A DNA stretch of 64,000 bases from Diatrype stigma (GCA_022225965.2 JAKJXP020000001.1:682001-746000); one strand, 5' to 3'; numbered from the stretch's first letter, positions 23,124 through 36,239 are shown. Numbers and translations: made by a program. The notes: generated from the letters alone by a model not told the origin.

Positions 23124-23216
23124 ATTGGCTGAATTCCCTCAATTACTCTTCTGCTCGGGCCACTCAGCATTCGTGCTAGCCCAGCTCTCCCACTTTATTC
23201 CACGTGATCCGCCCAA
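23124..23216. promoter_or_regulatory. CCAAT boxes and CACGTG E-box upstream of cytochrome c1
   Basis: CCAAT reads on the minus strand at 23128-23124, about 250 bp upstream of the cytochrome c1 start; a second CCAAT reads on the plus strand at 23212-23216, next to CACGTG at 23201-23206. The fungal HAP (CBF) complex is known to drive respiratory genes through CCAAT. Binding here is inferred from position only. Confidence 0.4.
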
Positions 23217-24079
23217 TAGAGATCGTCTTTGGAATGATGACCGAGGCCTTGCCGGGCTTTCGTTACCCGTTACATTCCTATGACCGCATAGCGGAAGATC
23301 ATATGCTGAGTTCATGCATATCTTGGCCATGCTAGCCATGATGTTCATCTATTTACATTACAGGTATAACAGATAAGATAGAGAGAACCGAGAGACGAAA
23401 CCAATTACCTCATCGATATGCTTATATACTGGATGCTAGCATATCCAGGTAATCATCAATACTTTGAGTTAGGTAGGTATAATATAACATTTAGCGTTCT
23501 CCAATCAGATGAGCCAACATCGACTACACAGGCATATATATGCCTTGATACGGGCAGGTACTTGGCCTGCAGAGTTCGTCAAGGTGAGACTGCAACGAGA
23601 GGGAAGTTGTTCCCCGGTGCGCACACACCTACTCCCGGAGAATTTTGTATCCAACGTCCCGAGTCCTACCCTGGTAGGGATGCAAAAGCCGGATGGCGGT
23701 GCTGTGTATCATCCCTTTGGGCGAGATGCATGTCGAACGAAATATGGCTGAAGCGACATCTCAGTACAGTGCAGCCAACTTCTCATAAAAAAGTACCTGA
23801 CATGAGCTTACTCCTTGCTGCGTGGTGGACGAACTCGGGAATAAGGAGTTAGTAGTCTGCTTATACGAAGGTACTTATCATGACCAACATATAATCAACA
23901 GCAATCGCGGGCTGACACATAGAAATAGGTAGCCACAAGGTAAATAAACGAATACATGCCTATCTACATGATAGCTACACATGCAGAGGAGGTAGAACTG
24001 TACCTAAATTCTTAAAAATAATCAATGTACGTCGTACCTACATGATTTGGAACCGTCAACCAAACCCCCTAGGCCCGCT

Positions 24080-24111
24080 CGCGATTGCGGGTATACGCGA
24101 TTGCGGGTATA
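24080..24111 (+). repeat. Tandem duplication of a 16-bp unit
   Basis: The unit CGCGATTGCGGGTATA occurs at 24080-24095 and again at 24096-24111 without mismatch. Nothing else in the window shares it. Confidence 0.8.
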
Positions 24112-25033
24112 ATGTATACCGCCCTCTTGAGTAAGACATAATCAGTCAGGTAGAGAGAACCAGAGCCTCATCGTAGCAGCGTTACCTTAAGTGGGTGTCG
24201 TTGGCTTCGAGCCGCCCCGGGCCGGACGGCACCGGTGGTGGTGGCGGACGGGCGGCCGAGTGGGGTAGGATAGGACCTGGAGCATATAGAACGAACCCCC
24301 CTTGCCTAGGTACTTACGGATGTACCTAGGTAGCTGGCTATGCTATGCCAGTCGTTCCATCCTGCCATCCATCCACCCGCCCACTGTAGATAGAATAGCT
24401 TGCCGTAGCTGGCTTGCTTATATATGTCACGTCAGTATGGTCAGCGGGCAGATAAAGTAGATAGGCAGGCAGGGTACGGTACGGCAGCCTCTCCATTTGG
24501 TTCCTCGGTTAGTCCTCAACCTAGGTTAGGAGATTTCCCATGCGGTCCGCATATGTAGTGGTCACATAGCTGAAATGTCGTTTTTTCTAAGCTCCGTGAT
24601 GCCACTTTGATTAATCCCTTGTGCCTGATATATCGAGCATGTTGGGTTTAGCCAGTTCTAAGTCTTCACAGTTTCACGATTAAATAAAATGTGGATTGCT
24701 TGCTTGCCGGCTGGTATGTTATACATGTTCGAATCACAGCTGTCGTTACAAATCAGCAGCATGTTTACACGAGAACAAGCAGTTCACACAACCAGAAGTG
24801 TATACGTAAGACGAAAAGCAACGCTTACTTAGTACTAGGATTTCGACGAACCGTAATGACGGATCTCAGTCTTTCCCTTAGAAGAAGTAGTATGAACATA
24901 TAAGCACACGAGATAGAACACTTTTCCTTTAACCCCTTTTTTGAGTGTTGAACCGGCTCTACATATTCCCGACTCAAACCGAACCCATCCGAACAGAGAA
25001 AATCAAGCAAAGTAGTTGGAAAATTCATCCCTC

Positions 25034-26392
<1,359 letters not shown>

Positions 26393-26704
26393 GGTGACGC
26401 AACTTTGGCAGGAATTGGGAATTGGGAATTGTGCAGACGTGAGTGGATATAGAAGAATACCTGCAGAATCAGAAGTATCCCAGTCCACTTGTAATGTTTG
26501 TTCTCGTTGGAGATTTAAGTCAATCGCGGAACTGAATTTGATGACACAAGAGTTAGGTATAGAGTCATACAAGGCTTGGCGTTCAGGACCCCACGAGATG
26601 GGTCAATCCAATTGATCTAACGTTCAAGGTTGCTTAGCGGGGGAAGAGGTGGGCCTCCGCTCCAATTAAACACCACACGTTCGTAAGGGCCCCTCCTAGA
26701 TACA

Positions 26705-27202
26705 CTGGATACTCAATTCGTTTAAACACACCGGGTCATTCTGATATAGACACCGGGTAATTAACCGCATCTGGTAAGGTTAGCGCATCAGCCACCCGTG
26801 CCACACCTTAAGCCACATTTACGCCCCGCTACTGCCTAAGTTACTCCCTAACATTTACTTACCTACCGCCAACCACTTATAACGTACGTACAGCTTGCAC
26901 CAGCACCTGTACCAGTACCAGCACCTGCACCAGCACTTGTAAAAGCAGCTGCACCTGTACTTACGCCAGCGCCAGAGTACGTATATAACGCGGTTACGGA
27001 TTAATTTGTGAAGCCCTTCCATTTGGGTGTTATATTATGCTATATAAGGGTATTGGTAATGTCTAAAAGCTGGTGAAATCATGAAGTAAGTAAAGTGTGT
27101 TAGGACGTGAGATGGGTGGTAAGTGGGTGTGTCCGAATGCGGTTAATTACCCGGTGTCTATATCAGAATGACCCGGTGTGTTTAAACGAATTGCTGGATA
27201 CT
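26705..27202. mobile_element. Non-autonomous Mutator-like miniature element (MITE), 480 bp
   Basis: The element spans 26714-27193. Its ends, 26714-26770 and 27137-27193, are perfect inverted repeats of 57 bp, beginning CAATTCGTTTAAACACACCG. It is flanked by an exact 9-bp direct repeat, CTGGATACT, at 26705-26713 and 27194-27202, the target-duplication size typical of Mutator-like (MULE) transposons. The 366-bp interior has no open frame of note but holds CAGCACCTGTACCAG-like repeats at about 26891-26960. Identical ends and an intact duplication argue for recent insertion. It lies between the aro3 promoter and the cyclophilin gene terminus and disrupts neither coding region. Confidence 0.92.
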
Positions 27203-27674
27203 ACACAGAAAAGTGCCAAGCCCAAGCCCAGTTGGTGGTCTGATGCGGTGAAGCTAACCTTTTAGTGTGCACCTCACAGCCTTAAATGCCACCACGCGCC
27301 ACTAAGATCAGCATCTTCTGCTTTCATACATCTATAAGTTGCCATTGGTCGAGCTCGTGGGGTGAAAAGCGTCAGGATGTAGACCGGGGAGACTCAATGC
27401 ATGTAGCTAAGGCAACTGGTGGATGATGGGCGAGCGTGTGAAATATATATCATCACTGTAGCATGTAACTGGTCTTCAACTTCGGGCTACCACTCGGTAC
27501 CTATGTGCTTCTGCCCCGAATCCCGACAAGCTCCGAGGGGAAGAGAGCCCGATCTTCGGTGCCCGAAGATCGGTAGCTTCGGCCTTCTCTCTAGGTAGTC
27601 TTAATATACCCGTGTGACCTGTTTGAATGGGAAATATCAGCGTAACGACGCTTCCATGTTGACCGACTAGGTAC
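27203..27674. other. Intergenic 3' flank of the WD40-cyclophilin gene
   Basis: Spacer with a short inverted pair around CCCGATCTTCGGTGCCCGAAGATCGG (27549-27573), which could form a hairpin. It lies about 100 bp past the stop of the minus-strand gene. No gene seen. Confidence 0.45.
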
Positions 27675-29627
27675 CTATATAATGTCAATGTTGAGGATCT
27701 TGATATCCTCCTCGGGCTTCTCCTTGTAGACCCTGGTGTTCTCTATCTTGTGGATCACGTCTAATCCCTGAACCGCTCGTCCGAAGATCGTGTGTTTGCC
27801 ATCAAGCCATGAAGTCTTCTCCGTCGTGATGAAGAACTGGCTGCCATTGGTGTTGGGCCCGGCGTTCGCCATGCTGACTGTGTATGGCTTGTCGTGCTTG
27901 AGAGTGCTGAACTCATCCTCGAATTCCCTCCCCCAGATACTCTCGCCACCCGTTCCATCGCCTAGCGGGTCACCACACTGTATCATGAACTTGCGGATCA
28001 CCCGATGGAATATGGTATTGTTATAGTAGCCACGTTTCGAGTGCGTAACAAAGTTTTCGACAGCTTTTGGAGCTGCGCCGGGGAATAGACGAATGTGAAT
28101 GTCGCCATATGTCGTATGTATAATAGCTGCGGTACCACTTTCTGCCGTCTTGGCCTGCGCTGCTTTCTTGGAGTTGAGCAATGTAGGCTTCTCATTCTGC
28201 ACATCTCTCTGTGACTTGGAAATTTCTTCGTCGTTCGTGAACATATAGAACCGTACTTTTCCTACGGCGGTCGTGACTAGTATCGGGTCTCTAGTTTCGG
28301 ACTCTTGTAGTAGAGGGTTGTTCGAGGCAGCCATAGCCACTGTCGTGACCCCCTTCTTTTGAGGCTGGCCTTGATACATGGCTAGGTTGACTGGGCGTAG
28401 ATTCTCATCCTTGCCGTATACCTTTACCACCTGGTTGGTAAAGGTGTTTAGCACTTTCACGCCAACAATGGAACCATAAAGAAGAAAGTGGCCTGACTCG
28501 TCGAATATGACGTTCACTTTGTCTCTTATTGGAGGGGACTCAATCTCGCGTTCTGCTGCAAGTCTTCGTCCATAATCAACATCGTCTAGCTTCTGCATGG
28601 CGGTTCCAGCCTGCTGCATCTCCTCGATAACCTGCATAGATTCATCATATGTCCGATACAGCTTAGCAGTACCAAACTCGAAAAGCCGGATTTTCCGATC
28701 CGGGAAAGAGTAGGCCACAAACTGATGGCCCGTGGGCGATATTGTGATTGACGTAGGCACCGACTTTGCCTTCTTGAAATCGAAGAGATTCGTGGAACTC
28801 TTGTACTGGAATACATTGTCGGGTTTCTCATAGTTCGCATTGGGCGACCAGTACTCGAGCATCCCGTTCTCGTCTGCCGACACGACGCAGTCATACGCGT
28901 CGTTGAATTCCATGATGGATACCACACTCCTATGAAGTCCCTTGATGACGTGGACAGGCTCCGGGGTTTCTCCCCGCCCGTCGTAGATGCAAATCAGCGG
29001 TTTCGCATCGTCCGAAATAGCCAGCAAGGGCAGCGAGGCGCCGCGTTTGTGTACCCAGCAAATACACCGGGGCGTATAATCCAGCGTAAGCATGGTAAGA
29101 AGGTCAAAGGTAATGACATCGAAGATCTTGACCGTCTTGTCCACGCCCGCTGTCGCAAAGCTTCGCCCATCTTGGCTGACCGAGACTGATCGGATCTCGC
29201 CCTGATGTGCCTTGAACTCCTTCACGAACTCGATTCCTTGTGCGATTTTCTTCCAAAACTTGACGACACCATCGACGGAGCTCGTGATAAGAAAGTCAGT
29301 GAGGGGGGTCACGTTCACGAAGGCAAGCTGCTCTTTGTGCATCAGCGACTTGGAATAGCGTGCGGACTTTGGAAGAGCGGATATGTAGAGCTTCTCGTAT
29401 GGAAGTACGCGCCTCTTCTTTTTGGGAGCTGCGGAGGGTAGCTGTGGTCCCATGTCATCGTCGTCCGAAGAACTGTCTAGCTCAGGAGTCAGTTGACACC
29501 TCATCACGTTTACAAGCTGTCGAGATAGGGGCTGCACACCATTGCTGCCATCTTGCTCTGTGAACACAGAGTGGCTTCTCTTGTTAGATCTGACTTCTTC
29601 ATCATCGCCCCCTTTTACTTCCGCCAT
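27675..29627 (-). CDS. WD40-repeat cyclophilin, PPWD1 family peptidyl-prolyl isomerase (650 aa)
   Basis: Single-exon gene. The upstream in-frame opening at 29666 is a GTG, so the ATG at 29627 (ACCATGGCG) is the start. An acidic/basic leader (to about residue 75, with SSDDDDMGPQLP and PKKKRR) precedes WD40 repeats (for example FKAHQGEIRSVSVSQDGRSF, FDVITFDLLTML). The last 155 residues are a complete cyclophilin: TTYGDIHIRLFPGAAPKAVE, YYNNTIFHRVIRKFMIQCGD, then NTNGSQFFITT and WLDGKHTIFGRAV. The catalytic Arg and the FFIT and W-cyclosporin pocket residues are present. PPWD1 relatives are nuclear spliceosome-associated isomerases, so a splicing role is expected. Length agrees with the family. 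Divergent from the AIG1-like gene at 31183. Confidence 0.95.
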   Translation of the reverse strand: MAEVKGGDDEEVRSNKRSHSVFTEQDGSNGVQPLSRQLVNVMRCQLTPELDSSSDDDDMGPQLPSAAPKKKRRVLPYEKLYISALPKSARYSKSLMHKEQLAFVNVTPLTDFLITSSVDGVVKFWKKIAQGIEFVKEFKAHQGEIRSVSVSQDGRSFATAGVDKTVKIFDVITFDLLTMLTLDYTPRCICWVHKRGASLPLLAISDDAKPLICIYDGRGETPEPVHVIKGLHRSVVSIMEFNDAYDCVVSADENGMLEYWSPNANYEKPDNVFQYKSSTNLFDFKKAKSVPTSITISPTGHQFVAYSFPDRKIRLFEFGTAKLYRTYDESMQVIEEMQQAGTAMQKLDDVDYGRRLAAEREIESPPIRDKVNVIFDESGHFLLYGSIVGVKVLNTFTNQVVKVYGKDENLRPVNLAMYQGQPQKKGVTTVAMAASNNPLLQESETRDPILVTTAVGKVRFYMFTNDEEISKSQRDVQNEKPTLLNSKKAAQAKTAESGTAAIIHTTYGDIHIRLFPGAAPKAVENFVTHSKRGYYNNTIFHRVIRKFMIQCGDPLGDGTGGESIWGREFEDEFSTLKHDKPYTVSMANAGPNTNGSQFFITTEKTSWLDGKHTIFGRAVQGLDVIHKIENTRVYKEKPEEDIKILNIDII

Positions 29628-31182
29628 GGTCAGTATGTTGTGTGAGTATGCTACTACTCGAGGCACTCTTGACTTCCTGCTTCCGTCGTTTGTCGTGCTG
29701 TTGCTCTGCCGAAAGGGTAACCTCGGGCCTAGATGTTACCTATGCTATGTTTACATAACCAAAGTTTTGATATACCGGTCAACAGGTACTTCGTATAGTT
29801 AGGGAGCTTAGCTCGGGCTCGGGAGGTCGGTAAGTCGGTATCTACTATCGCCGATGCCTGGCCGCTATGTCTGATAAGCGATAACCATCATATGCATATG
29901 TCTATACTACTATCGTCAGTCACTAATCTACAATGTGCTGTAAAGGGCATGGTTTAATATTTAATATAAATTGATTAATGCTCGTTTATTATTTATGCTT
30001 TCATTGGCTAATCTGGTTATTTCTAATGGGCTAAGCTTTCGGCTATGAAGTAGCTAACTACCATATTAAAATATATTTGCAGATATAACAATGTTGATAT
30101 CGATATGTTGATTCAAGCTATTGGGTATACCTACTGAGAGACCGAGGTAGCACGGTGGCATGCACGGTGGCATGGTACCTACCTATACAGTAGCCTAGGC
30201 TGCTAGGTAAGGTGATGAATGTTTGTATGTGCAAGGTTGTATGTAGGTATAATCCCTTGCCCACTATTAGCGTGGTAGTGCCTACCACATCATATACGAA
30301 GGTAGGTAGCTAAGCTGCTTGTCAGCACCGACATCCCTACCATTCCTACCTAGGTACCTACAGCTGTCAGTGCCAGCCTGTCTGGCCTGTCCCGTCTCCT
30401 TCAAGGTTGCCTGCGACGTACATGATGCAAGATAACTCCAAGCAAGATGTGATGCATGCTGACACGGTGCCTAACTACCTGGTAGCTAATATAAAATAAA
30501 TGTGTGTGGTGTGGAAGGCTTCCAACGGTATTAAAGGGCTTTCCGGCAGAGCGACGTCGGCTGTCCTGGTTGGCCCGGCTGCAGGTGGTTACAAGGCAGT
30601 CAAAATGCAGTCAAAATGCGCTGGGCAAACCACCTCGGCCAGTTCTGTATTACGATGTAGTAGGTATTGTAGGTAGGTAATGTATTTAGGTATGTAAGTA
30701 CAAGGTAAGGGTCCCTGAAGCTCCAATGCTATAGCCCTATAGTTACTACCCACGTACTGCCCATCTGCATCTTCGTTTTCCAAATGGCGTCATTAGTCCG
30801 TGTCCTACGGATCCCGAGACTTCCAGGCTGTCCAGCCCACGCAACCCCATGCGCCCCGCGGGTGGAACGACATATTCTGTAGTCCTTCTATTATGTAAAT
30901 GCAATTCTACACGAGTAAGTATCCACCCTACCAACTTTCTTCCCTCAGAGGTTGCAGAGGTGCATCGTGCTACTACAGTTGCTACATGCACACACGATAG
31001 ATTAGGTCCATTGGGATACCGAATACCTTAGCTGCCGCTGTCACTCTCAGCACCCGTATCATCCCGTGGTATCACAAGGCTGCTTACTCGCGAGACAGCA
31101 CTCGTCCCATCGTCTTATATCGTCTCATATTGCGTTCAGCTGGGTGGATTGTTGCGCATTCGAGAATCAGTCGAGAGCGAGA
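29628..31182. other. Divergent intergenic region with an AT-rich patch
   Basis: Shared upstream region of the WD40-cyclophilin and AIG1-like genes. An AT-rich stretch rich in TTTAATATT-like words lies at about 29940-30110. TACCTA/TAGGTA words are dense at 30120-30360 and 30660-30700. No gene seen. Confidence 0.5.
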
Positions 31183-32018
31183 ATGGCTGCTGCGAGACAT
31201 CATCCTCTGCAGAGGCTGTCGTCTCCGTCGAGGCAATTCTCGTTATTACTACACACGGCTGGCATTGCATCCTTCGCAGCCTCTTTCCGGTTCCTAAGCA
31301 CTTGGGAAACGCCCCTGTCGGAGGCGTTCGGCGGACATTATCAGTTCCTAACTATCATAGGCCTGACGTTGGCCTTGTGCACCTTTGTTGTTGGGCTGCT
31401 AGCGGATGCTACGCTCTCCCCACGGTTGTTCTATGTCAAGAACTTGCTGTCAGTCTGTTCGACACCATTGGAGGTGCTTATCAGCATTCTCTATTGGGGA
31501 CTATGCGCCATCGACAAGGATCTCTTGATGCCCCCGGAAAACCAACTGGACTTCTTACCAGACTTCGGATTCCACGCCGCCCCGGGTCTCTTTTTGACGT
31601 TGGATCTCCTGCTTCTTAGTCCCCCATGGACGATTCACGGATATTCGGCAATGTCTCTGAGCCAGACTCTGGCCTTTTTGTATTGGTTCTGGGTCGAATA
31701 CTGTTTCTCCCGCAATGGATGGTAAGCATATGATAGTCACACACGCGCGCACACACGCACACACACACACTCCGAAGCGAGGGGTGGTGTTTGTTAGATT
31801 GTGAGTTCCTGACGGTTAACTGGTCGACAAGGTATCCCTATCCTATATTCGGGATCTTAAGCGTATGGCAACGGGCTTTACTCTTCGGGTTTTCCGCACT
31901 GCTCATGACTGCCTCTACCATGGCGCTGAAGTGGACGTATGGACGACTGAACGGTATAGAAGAGTTCCAGAAGGAAGCTGTCAGCAACCCTGCAGGCGTA
32001 CGGGCGAAGGACGAGTAG
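31183..32018 (+). CDS. FAR-17a/AIG1-like integral membrane protein (241 aa)
   Basis: Exons 31183-31721 and 31832-32018. The ATG at 31183 is chosen because the protein then begins MAAARHHPLQRLSSPSRQFS, as relatives do, and the longer opening lies in leader sequence. About six membrane helices are visible, including YQFLTIIGLTLALCTFVVGL and GLFLTLDLLLLSPPW. The family Thr (in QFLTIIG) and His (in DFGFHAAPG), which form the unusual threonine hydrolase site of human AIG1 and ADTRP (fatty-acid ester hydrolases), are both present. The splice restores NGWYPYPIFGIL, a family signature. The intron (31722-31831) contains a CA/CG-rich microsatellite. Likely an ER or endomembrane lipid-ester hydrolase; the substrate in fungi is not known. 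Confidence 0.87.
31738..31770 (+). repeat. CA/CG microsatellite in an intron
   Basis: A run of CA units with interspersed CG in the single intron of the AIG1-like gene. Confidence 0.75.
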
Positions 32019-33269
32019 GGGACAATATGCCAACATGTAGGTAACTGGTCACCCGACAGTAAGCGATCGGGATCCAATTGGCCTCGCCCCGGACAGATCG
32101 AGGACGACGAGACGGAAGCTGCTGAGATTGGATACCACCACCTACGTACGCCAAGTGCTCCGTGTAGGAGACCATCGGGGCTGGAGATCTCCATTTACAT
32201 GTAGGACATGACAAAAGAAAAAGAAAGGAAAATCATAATACCTAGAGCAGAAATAATAATGCGAAGCTAGAGAGGAATTTCGACTATAGCGACCGACTTA
32301 CTAAACCTAGAATGGTGCTTGCATGCGGCCCGCGTACCACGTAGAGGGGGCCGGTGGACGGTGGAGGGGCAGAAGGGGCAGAAGGGGGCTCACCCCATTC
32401 CCCATCTTCCCCATGATGCCGGTCGATTGGGTCAAAGGCTCCGGGGGAGGCTTATTACAAGCATTCACCCTCCTGCACGTGCGAGGCCCGCAGCGCAGTT
32501 GCTGCTGCTGCCACCACATCCACCATCTATCGTCCATAGTCCATCGTCCATCGTCCATCATCCAGATGCTCGAAAGTCGATCCAGTACCCGGTCCAGTGT
32601 GGCTGGCTACGAATGGCAGGGCAGCGCTGCAGAACCCCCCGTCCCGGTTGTTTGGGCGCCCACTCCGCGGTGCGCAAAGGCGCGGCGGCCGTGTCTAGTC
32701 GTTCCCTTATCGCGCCAATGCCCGCAGCCGGGCTGGCTAGACGAAGGCAAGCGAGGACGAAGGGTTAGTTCTTCCTAGACCCGTAATCCCAGCTACTACT
32801 TCGTAGGTACCGTCTTATCCCAGCTGTCCCAGCGACCCCGGCAACCCCAGCAACCCCAGGCTAGGAGTTCCCATGACTCGATGTGACCAAATCTTAGTCT
32901 AACCATCCCTCGGATCATCACACAAGCGCTCCACAGGCATTAGTATCGCATAGTATCCATAGTATCGCATTCTCGACCGGCCAAGCAGCATTTGAACCTG
33001 AAGGTGCCCCAATCGCCCCGTCACCTTGTAAGCAGCCAAGACTTTCCAATCTCGCGGAGTCGCGGTCCCTGGATTCATCGTGCCTTAGTCCTTAGTGTTT
33101 GCCTCGTCTCCTGACCCTCTTGGTGGAGATCGACTTCCCTTTGGCGTCTGGTACTTTACCGAACATGCTTGACGGCCGATGGCATAGAGAGGGACAGTGT
33201 GCACATGCAACTCGCTGCCCATAGTCGTTGACTCCCGAGCCTCACCGTCGCTTATCGGAACGGCATATA
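32019..33269. other. Intergenic and upstream leader of the Zn2Cys6 gene
   Basis: Contains GGGGCAGAA repeats at about 32350-32390, a CATCGTCCAT/CCATAGT repeat at 32530-32565, and an ATAGTATC repeat at 32940-32970. Open frames on both strands in 32307-32778 are low-complexity and overlapping. No supported gene. Confidence 0.5.
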
Positions 33270-36239
33270 ATGCCACGGCCCAAGAAGCCTGGCGCTCCGG
33301 AACCCAAACGGCGAAGTCGAAATGGATGTTGGTGCGTGCCGCGTAATGCCAAAAAATGCCCCGAACTGCCCCAATTTTCGCCCACGATCATGCCATTGCG
33401 CCCCGAATTAGGAATTTGGCTAACTCCAGAAAACCAACAACCAAAGGCCTTGCAAAAGCCGCAAGATCAAGTGTGGGGAGGAGCGGCCCGGTTGCTTAAA
33501 GTAACGTCTCCCGCTCGTTGCGCGCTCTTTTCGCCGTTCTTCGGCCGCTGTTTTTGCGATCCTTCCAGCCTTCCGTTCCGTTCCGTTCCTTTCCCTGCCA
33601 CCAGTGACGGCTATGACATGTTGTCTACTGTGGTGCCACCAACCACCACTATCACCACCGCCGGATTCACCAGCAACAGCACCAGCAACAACGAGTCACA
33701 AGCTCCAGCTGCATTTTAGCTAACTTACGATCTGCTAGTTGCCAACGTACGGGGGAAACATGCGACTACAGCATCCGCCTGAACTGGGAGGGCCGCCGGG
33801 GCAAACGTCCTGAAGGGGTCATCGATTTCGGCCAAGAAGTCGTGTCTCCAACCACGCCCGCGCCAGCCAAGGGATTCAAGCTGGTCCATCAGTATCCGTC
33901 ATCGGATGCCCCTGGATCCCGCAGGCTTGAGCCTCTGACGGGCGCCACAGCCCAGCCTAAGCCTGATAGGCCTAGAGCTCCCCAGCACAAGGCCTCTCTG
34001 AGCGAGGGAGCAGCCCCAGCTCTTGGCGATCCGGAGGCCTTCCAGCGCCCTCCCAAGCGAACCAGATTCAGCGTCGATGCCCAGACCCAGACTGTCGACT
34101 TGGCCGAGAAGAGGCCCTATTCTTCTCGTTCGTCCACCATAGACTCTACCACGGCTTCGTTAAGGTTCCCCACCAACTACTCGGCACCATCCTCGGGCGA
34201 CTCGCCGCTAACGCCGGCCACTTCCTCCACATACAGCGACGATGACATCCGCCAATCCGTCCGATTCGACCTGCAAGGGGCCTCGCCGCCCGGTCTCAGG
34301 CGGCTTTCTATGGGCTCCAACCTGTCAACTTCGCCTGGGACGCGGAGGCTCCAGGACGGGCTACCAATGCTGGAGATCGACACCAGGCCAAATTCCACGG
34401 AGCCAAGTTACTACGGCATCGACCGAGGCTTCGCGGATCGCGACTTGGGCAAGAACGATGATCACCTCGCCATCAGTGGCCAATCTCCATTGCTCCATCG
34501 CGAATTTCTCGACACGCCGGTTGAGGAGCTCGAGACCTTCCCCATAGAATTCGGCTTCGGCCTCGAGACTAACTACATAGCCCATGAACTTGGTGGGTAT
34601 TATACCAAGCCGGTCTCGATCCTCATTCCCCGCAGTCTGGAGCCGTTGCCCGACAAGTGAGTCTCCAGCCAGCACTCGTGAGACGAATTAATGGCGGTGA
34701 TTGTTGACACCTCTTCTAGGCTCATCGAAAATCCCATGAATCTTTTGGTATGTGCTCTCACCGCATTGCTAAAAAAAATGTATGCTAAACAATCTACAGT
34801 ACTTCGTGAGTTGATCAAAAACACAACAGTTGCCCCTAGTTCTAATGTGTTATCTAGCATCATTTCTTAAACCACACCGCTCGAGGCATGTATCTCTCCG
34901 TTTGTTCCCATTACACTTTCCCCGCTGACTTGCAAGCAGTCCTCGTTCCTTACGATGACCCCCATGCCAACCCTTTCCGCACCATCCTCCCGCAGATGGC
35001 AGTCAAGAACGATAATCTCCTGGCTCTGCTATTGGCATACTCGGGTAAGCATCATTATGTGCATCTAACCGAATTTGCTTAGTAGTTATACTGACCCCGT
35101 GGATCAGCTTCACATAGAGCCCGCGTCCTGAACCAGCCAGAACCGACTATACGGATTGCTTGCTGGGTGGACGACATTTTCCCTGCTCTACGTCGAGCTC
35201 TGGCCGACCCGGAGAGGAACTTCTCCGATGCGAACCTCGCCACGGCTATTATGCTTGCATCCCTGGAGATAATATCCCCTCGGGTCTTTGGCTACAATAT
35301 CCCGTGGCAGCGACATCTGAGCCTCGCGCGGGAGCTCATCACGGTCCGGCCCGGCGGCCTGCGCAGAATGCAGCTGAACTTCCGGGACGACCAGGTCTCC
35401 TCCTTCCTCTGGAGCTGGGCCGCGTATCTCGACGTCATCGGCAGTCTCAGCGGAGGAGGGCGCGCCGGGGGGTCGTCGGCCTGGATCTTTGCCTACGAAT
35501 ACGACGACATCATCGATGGCTACGACGAGATCGACTGCATCATGGGGTTCACGACCCGGTGCATCTACCTGCTCGCGAAGATCGCCGACTTGGCCAGCAA
35601 GTGCGACGCGGAGCGCATCGGAGAGAACCAGTGCATCCGCAGCGATTGGGGCCCGAGCGAAGCGGTCGTCGAGCAGGCTGAGAAGCTCCGGGCGGACATC
35701 TACGACAGCCTGGGCCGGCCCCCGGCCCCTTGCAAGCACATCCACAGCAAGGGGGACTTGGAGAAGTGGGATAGGGTAGGGCTGACGGCGACCAACGAAG
35801 CCTTCCACTGGGCCGCGCTGGTCCACCTGTACCGCCGCGTGCTGGGCAAGCCAACCAGCGACGAGACCGTCCAGGGCGCCGTGCAGAACATCATCTCCTG
35901 CTTCAACCACGTCCAGCCAGGCGGGGCCGCGGAGTCTTGTCTCTTATTCCCGCTATTCACCGCGGGATGTGACGCTACGGACAAGGCGCAGAGGGCCCTG
36001 ATTGACGAAAAGTTCTTGATTGCCGAAACTCACGGGATGACTCAGGTAAGAACGATCCCCCCCTCTCCCCCTTCCTTTTTCCTCCCTCACCCCCCTTGAT
36101 GCCATGTGTTTCATGCGTGTCTTAGTCTAACAAATTCTACGCGTACGTACAGGTGCACAATGCGCATCGGTTGATGCAGTTAGTCTGGGAAACAGGGAGG
36201 CCTTGGGAGACGTTGGTCAGCACGGAGTTTATTGGATGA
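33270..36239 (+). CDS. Zn2Cys6 fungal transcription factor (741 aa, nine exons with micro-exons)
   Basis: Nuclear DNA-binding regulator. Exons: 33270-33331, 33447-33500, 33739-34656, 34720-34747, 34800-34805, 34858-34885, 34940-35044, 35108-36045, 36153-36239. The N-terminal binuclear zinc cluster is spread over exons 1-3 (RRSRNGCWPCKSRKIKCGEE, then GCLNCQRTGETCDYS) and fits CX2CX6CX6CX2CX6C exactly, followed by RLNWEGRRGKRP. A disordered Ser/Pro region (about 60-340) leads into an alpha-helical Fungal_trans_2-like regulatory domain (NPMNLLYFHHFLNHTARVLV onwards). Exon 5 is only six bases (Tyr-Phe), between two exons of 28 bases. Intron 6 (34886-34939) has a GC donor (CGAG|GCATGT). The ending is WETLVSTEFIG. 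Targets cannot be told from sequence; the neighbours give no pathway hint. Confidence 0.9.

Larger units (their letters stand above)
22879..25033. other. Intergenic region with cytochrome c1 promoter and a short tandem repeat
   Basis: No supported gene in 2.1 kb. CCAAT-type and CACGTG sites lie at 23124-23216. A 16-bp unit is duplicated in tandem at 24080-24111. The rest shows TAGGTA/TACCTA words only. Confidence 0.5.

Noticed and set aside
29940..30110. AT-rich patch considered as a RIP-mutated transposon
   Set aside because: Too short, no inverted or long terminal repeats, and no transposon-like protein remnant in any frame.
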